Below are positions 45,201 through 47,564 of a stretch of DNA of 47,564 bases, piece after piece. The DNA is from Marinilabiliaceae bacterium UBA5488. Its GTDB lineage: Bacteria > Bacteroidota > Bacteroidia > Bacteroidales > Marinilabiliaceae. The stretch is from NCBI GenBank assembly GCA_002427105.1, contig DIPM01000030.1, positions 1 to 47,564 of the forward strand, written 5' to 3'. Below the pieces are notes generated by a model. That model was not told the DNA's origin. It ran no database searches and saw only the letters and a list, made by a program, of their open reading frames with translations. Position numbers and translations under genes: made by a program. The first letter of the stretch is position 1. The number at the start of each line of letters is the position of its first letter.

Positions 45201-47363
45201 TCAATTTTGATGGAAAACGGTTGAGAAAATGTTCATCGAACTTAGCTCTTTCCTTTCCATGATATTCAAAAGTATCGGAATATTGACCGACGAGCGGATT
45301 GCTTCATCCAGACCCATTGAGATGAGGCGATTGCGCCGCATGTTGTCCAGCTGATTAGAAACGCCTATCATTTCAACTTCATTATTAATCTCTTTTATAA
45401 GGGGCAGTAATTCTTGCCAGAAGGGCAGTTGATCGACGGCCACAAGAATGTAACGTATATTGTTGGAAACCAGCATAGCTTTCATTTCCTCAGCGTTCTG
45501 CGCCCAGAATACCTGATAGTTTACCGGCTTGGAGTTTTGTGAAAGACCCAGATAAATATCTTCGGATGGTGACACAACCATAATTTTGTTTATCATCGAG
45601 ATGGGGCCACAGGATACTTGCAAGAAGGGAGAACCCTGCGGATGCAGAAGGTCGGGAAGGACAAAGCGAAACTCCGAGCCTCTGCCCGCTTCGGAGACAA
45701 CCCATTGATGACCACCCAGAAACTGGATGAGTCGCGAGGCTATCGACAGACCAACGCCCATCCCTGTAAACTCGCGTTCATTGCTATCATCGGCCTGTCG
45801 AAACTGTTCAAACACCTCCTTGTGTTTACTCTCAGCTATTCCTAGGCCTGTATCTCTTACGTAGAACTCATAAAGCTGTGGCGCCTTGATACGAACACCA
45901 ATTTCAATTACGCCTTTTTTGGTGTATTTAATGCTGTTTGACAAAAACACTTTTAGAATTTGTTTGAGCCGAACCCTGTCAGTTGCAATACTGTTACGAA
46001 TAATATTCTGAGGCAGCTCAAAGAACAGCTTAACATCGCCATTATCGTGACTTTCTTCAAGCCAGTATTCATGAAGCTGGTGAAAAAGAGTCTCAAAATT
46101 ACAGATATCAGATTTGAGCTGTATCAGTCCGGCCTCTATCTTTGAAAAGTCTATTATATTATTTATCTGTGATAAAAGCTCTTTCCCGCTTTGGCGAATC
46201 ATCTTGATAAATTCTTTCCGCTCTTTGTTGGATATGTCGGGTTCGGCAAGAAGCTCCGCGAAGCCCATAATCGAGTTCATGGGAGTACGCACTTCATGCG
46301 ACAGGTTTGCAAGGAAGGAAGATTTTAAGCGGTCGCTCTCTTCGGCCTTAATCTTAAACTCATCGAGTTCTTTTTTGTTTTCGATGGCCTTTGTCAGGTC
46401 AACAATAATTAGCATAATAGCTTCAGTACCAAAATAATCAACTTTAGATACATGAATTTGAACCGGGATGGGAGTCCCGTTTTTGTGGTATAAGATGCTT
46501 TTGAAGTCAACTACCCGGTTGTTGACGATGGACTTTTTGTGAGCTGATATTTCTTTTTTTAGATTCATTGGCGACAATTCATCCATAACATTCCCAACAA
46601 GCTCCTTTCTTTCAACTCCTTGCATTTCACAAGCCTTATTATTAGCTTCCAAGACCAATCCGTCGTTGTCTTCAATAAACATGGCATAGGGTGCCATGTT
46701 TAGAATCTGAAGCACTATTTCTTTCCCTGAGCTGTGAGGCAGGCCGGGTTTTTCATCATTTGGCTTTATGCTGTTAAGAGTTAAAAAGAGTCTGCCTTCA
46801 GAGCCGCTTTTCGAGGCTCTTTTTACAAGAACTTTATATCTTTTTCCCGTTGCAGGAGAAAAGAAGTCGGAAGATGACTCGTATCCGCTGCTGCCGATTT
46901 CATTGAAAATAGGAGATAGCGCCGATGATATTTTGGTAGGTAAAATATTAAAAACAAGCAGGTGCTGCATATTTGCCTGAGTAGAACCCAGGGCTTCGGC
47001 AAAGGCTTTATTAAGGTATATAATCATTCCGGCAGAACTACAGACTGCTGTTGGTGTGGGGTGATCATTTAAGACCTGAAAGTGCTCACTATCATTCTCT
47101 TCAGGTTCATTTATCGTGTTAGCCGAAGAATAGCGTGATTTAATAGCCTTTGTCCGACCTAAGTTTCTTCGGATGTTGAAGATTAGAAAAGCAGTAATAA
47201 TTGCTCCAATAATAAAGAGGAGAAAGTAAGTGGCGATTTTTAACTGCGAAAATGTAATAGAGCCACCGGCATCAGCAGCCAAAAAAGTGGCTGCAGGAGC
47301 AAGGTCTTTTAATGACAAAAACAGTCCTCCAGGAATCATATAATATATCGATAAACAGTTCAT
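45201..47363 (-). CDS. Hybrid-like sensor histidine kinase with degenerate receiver
   Basis: 720 residues from the ATG at 47363, preferred because a TAnnTTTG element lies 27 bases upstream; the frame extends to 47474. One membrane helix (about 42-63) is followed by two PAS domains (about 95-195 and 210-335), a HisKA domain with H356 in SHEVRTPMNS, and a HATPase with NSIKYT, RDTGLGI and GMGVGLSIA. The last 120 residues look like a receiver (KIMVVSPSEDIY, ILVAVDQLPF), but its paired acidic residues and conserved Lys appear altered, so phosphotransfer is doubtful. No separate response regulator gene is seen nearby. The signal is unknown. Confidence 0.88.
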   Translation of the reverse strand: MNCLSIYYMIPGGLFLSLKDLAPAATFLAADAGGSITFSQLKIATYFLLFIIGAIITAFLIFNIRRNLGRTKAIKSRYSSANTINEPEENDSEHFQVLNDHPTPTAVCSSAGMIIYLNKAFAEALGSTQANMQHLLVFNILPTKISSALSPIFNEIGSSGYESSSDFFSPATGKRYKVLVKRASKSGSEGRLFLTLNSIKPNDEKPGLPHSSGKEIVLQILNMAPYAMFIEDNDGLVLEANNKACEMQGVERKELVGNVMDELSPMNLKKEISAHKKSIVNNRVVDFKSILYHKNGTPIPVQIHVSKVDYFGTEAIMLIIVDLTKAIENKKELDEFKIKAEESDRLKSSFLANLSHEVRTPMNSIMGFAELLAEPDISNKERKEFIKMIRQSGKELLSQINNIIDFSKIEAGLIQLKSDICNFETLFHQLHEYWLEESHDNGDVKLFFELPQNIIRNSIATDRVRLKQILKVFLSNSIKYTKKGVIEIGVRIKAPQLYEFYVRDTGLGIAESKHKEVFEQFRQADDSNEREFTGMGVGLSIASRLIQFLGGHQWVVSEAGRGSEFRFVLPDLLHPQGSPFLQVSCGPISMINKIMVVSPSEDIYLGLSQNSKPVNYQVFWAQNAEEMKAMLVSNNIRYILVAVDQLPFWQELLPLIKEINNEVEMIGVSNQLDNMRRNRLISMGLDEAIRSSVNIPILLNIMERKELSSMNIFSTVFHQN

Positions 47364-47389
47364 TATATGTGAATTGTTCAAAATTTTAA

Positions 47390-47397
47390 CAAAAATA
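47390..47397 (-). promoter_or_regulatory. Candidate -7 element of histidine kinase gene
   Basis: Minus-strand TATTTTTG matches TAnnTTTG; TTTG at 47423-47426 lies 25 bases further up, slightly far for a -33 element. It supports initiation at 47363 over 47474. Confidence 0.45.
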
Positions 47398-47564
47398 TAA
47401 ACGCAGTTAAATCCAGCTATTGCAAAGTGTAGATTTAAGTGCGATACAATATTTAAATATACGTTAAATATCATTAAAGAGCGATATCCTGCATCATTTT
47501 ATTTCAACTATGTGATGAATTATAAGAATCGTTCCACTAAATAGATAAAGAACTGACACGACGT

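Overview
The window looks like a chromosomal segment of a Bacteroidota bacterium, most likely a Bacteroidales/Marinilabiliales-type relative; I cannot name a species. The evidence is: many TAnnTTTG promoter elements upstream of genes, two proteins ending in type IX secretion (T9SS) sorting-domain-like C-termini, a BACON domain, DUF4465, DUF4369/TlpA-like, AsmA-like and FHS-type sugar transporter proteins, a TonB-dependent receptor and many lipoprotein signal peptides. The base composition is moderately AT-rich.

Layout. 1-3000 is an accessory stretch: a RAYT/IS200-type transposase gene set among small REP-like hairpins, a HigBA-type toxin-antitoxin pair, and a second toxin-antitoxin pair whose PIN toxin is interrupted by one in-frame stop codon. 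3000-8000 is a loose minus-strand series: SMP-30/gluconolactonase-like lipoprotein, a cation diffusion facilitator flanked by a 37-bp direct repeat, a secreted beta-helix lipoprotein and a PhnA/YjdM-like zinc-ribbon protein. 8248-9647 is a coupled SatD-like/DUF3307 pair.

9792-23397 is dominated by exported proteins. A compact three-gene operon (gaps of about 10 bases) encodes a BACON plus FGE-fold lipoprotein, a small T9SS-sorted protein and a 1822-residue protein that joins a C10 cysteine peptidase, about 15 leucine-rich repeats and a separate HExxH metallopeptidase-like domain. Nearby are a T9SS-sorted trypsin-like protease, a DUF4465 lipoprotein, a TlpA-like thioredoxin and an aminopeptidase P. 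I consider this operon the best candidate for something undescribed. A TonB-dependent receptor and a GH16-fold protein with helical repeats, no signal peptide and no catalytic glutamates follow (23536-27096).

27400-47500 is mostly housekeeping: tRNA-Leu, tRNA-Trp, tRNA-Ser, a TPR lipoprotein, an AsmA-like protein, rplS, a sugar-uptake plus ROK kinase operon, an isolated trpB followed by a CDF transporter, a DUF2007 protein, a K+/H+ antiporter, a hyperacidic small protein, an XRE-cupin regulator co-transcribed with an acyl-CoA synthetase, DoxX and DUF3820 proteins, an S37-like peptidase and a hybrid histidine kinase.

Intergenic spaces carry several kinds of short word-like tandem repeats that recur between unrelated genes and on either strand. 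They produce many spurious ORFs and confuse start calling.
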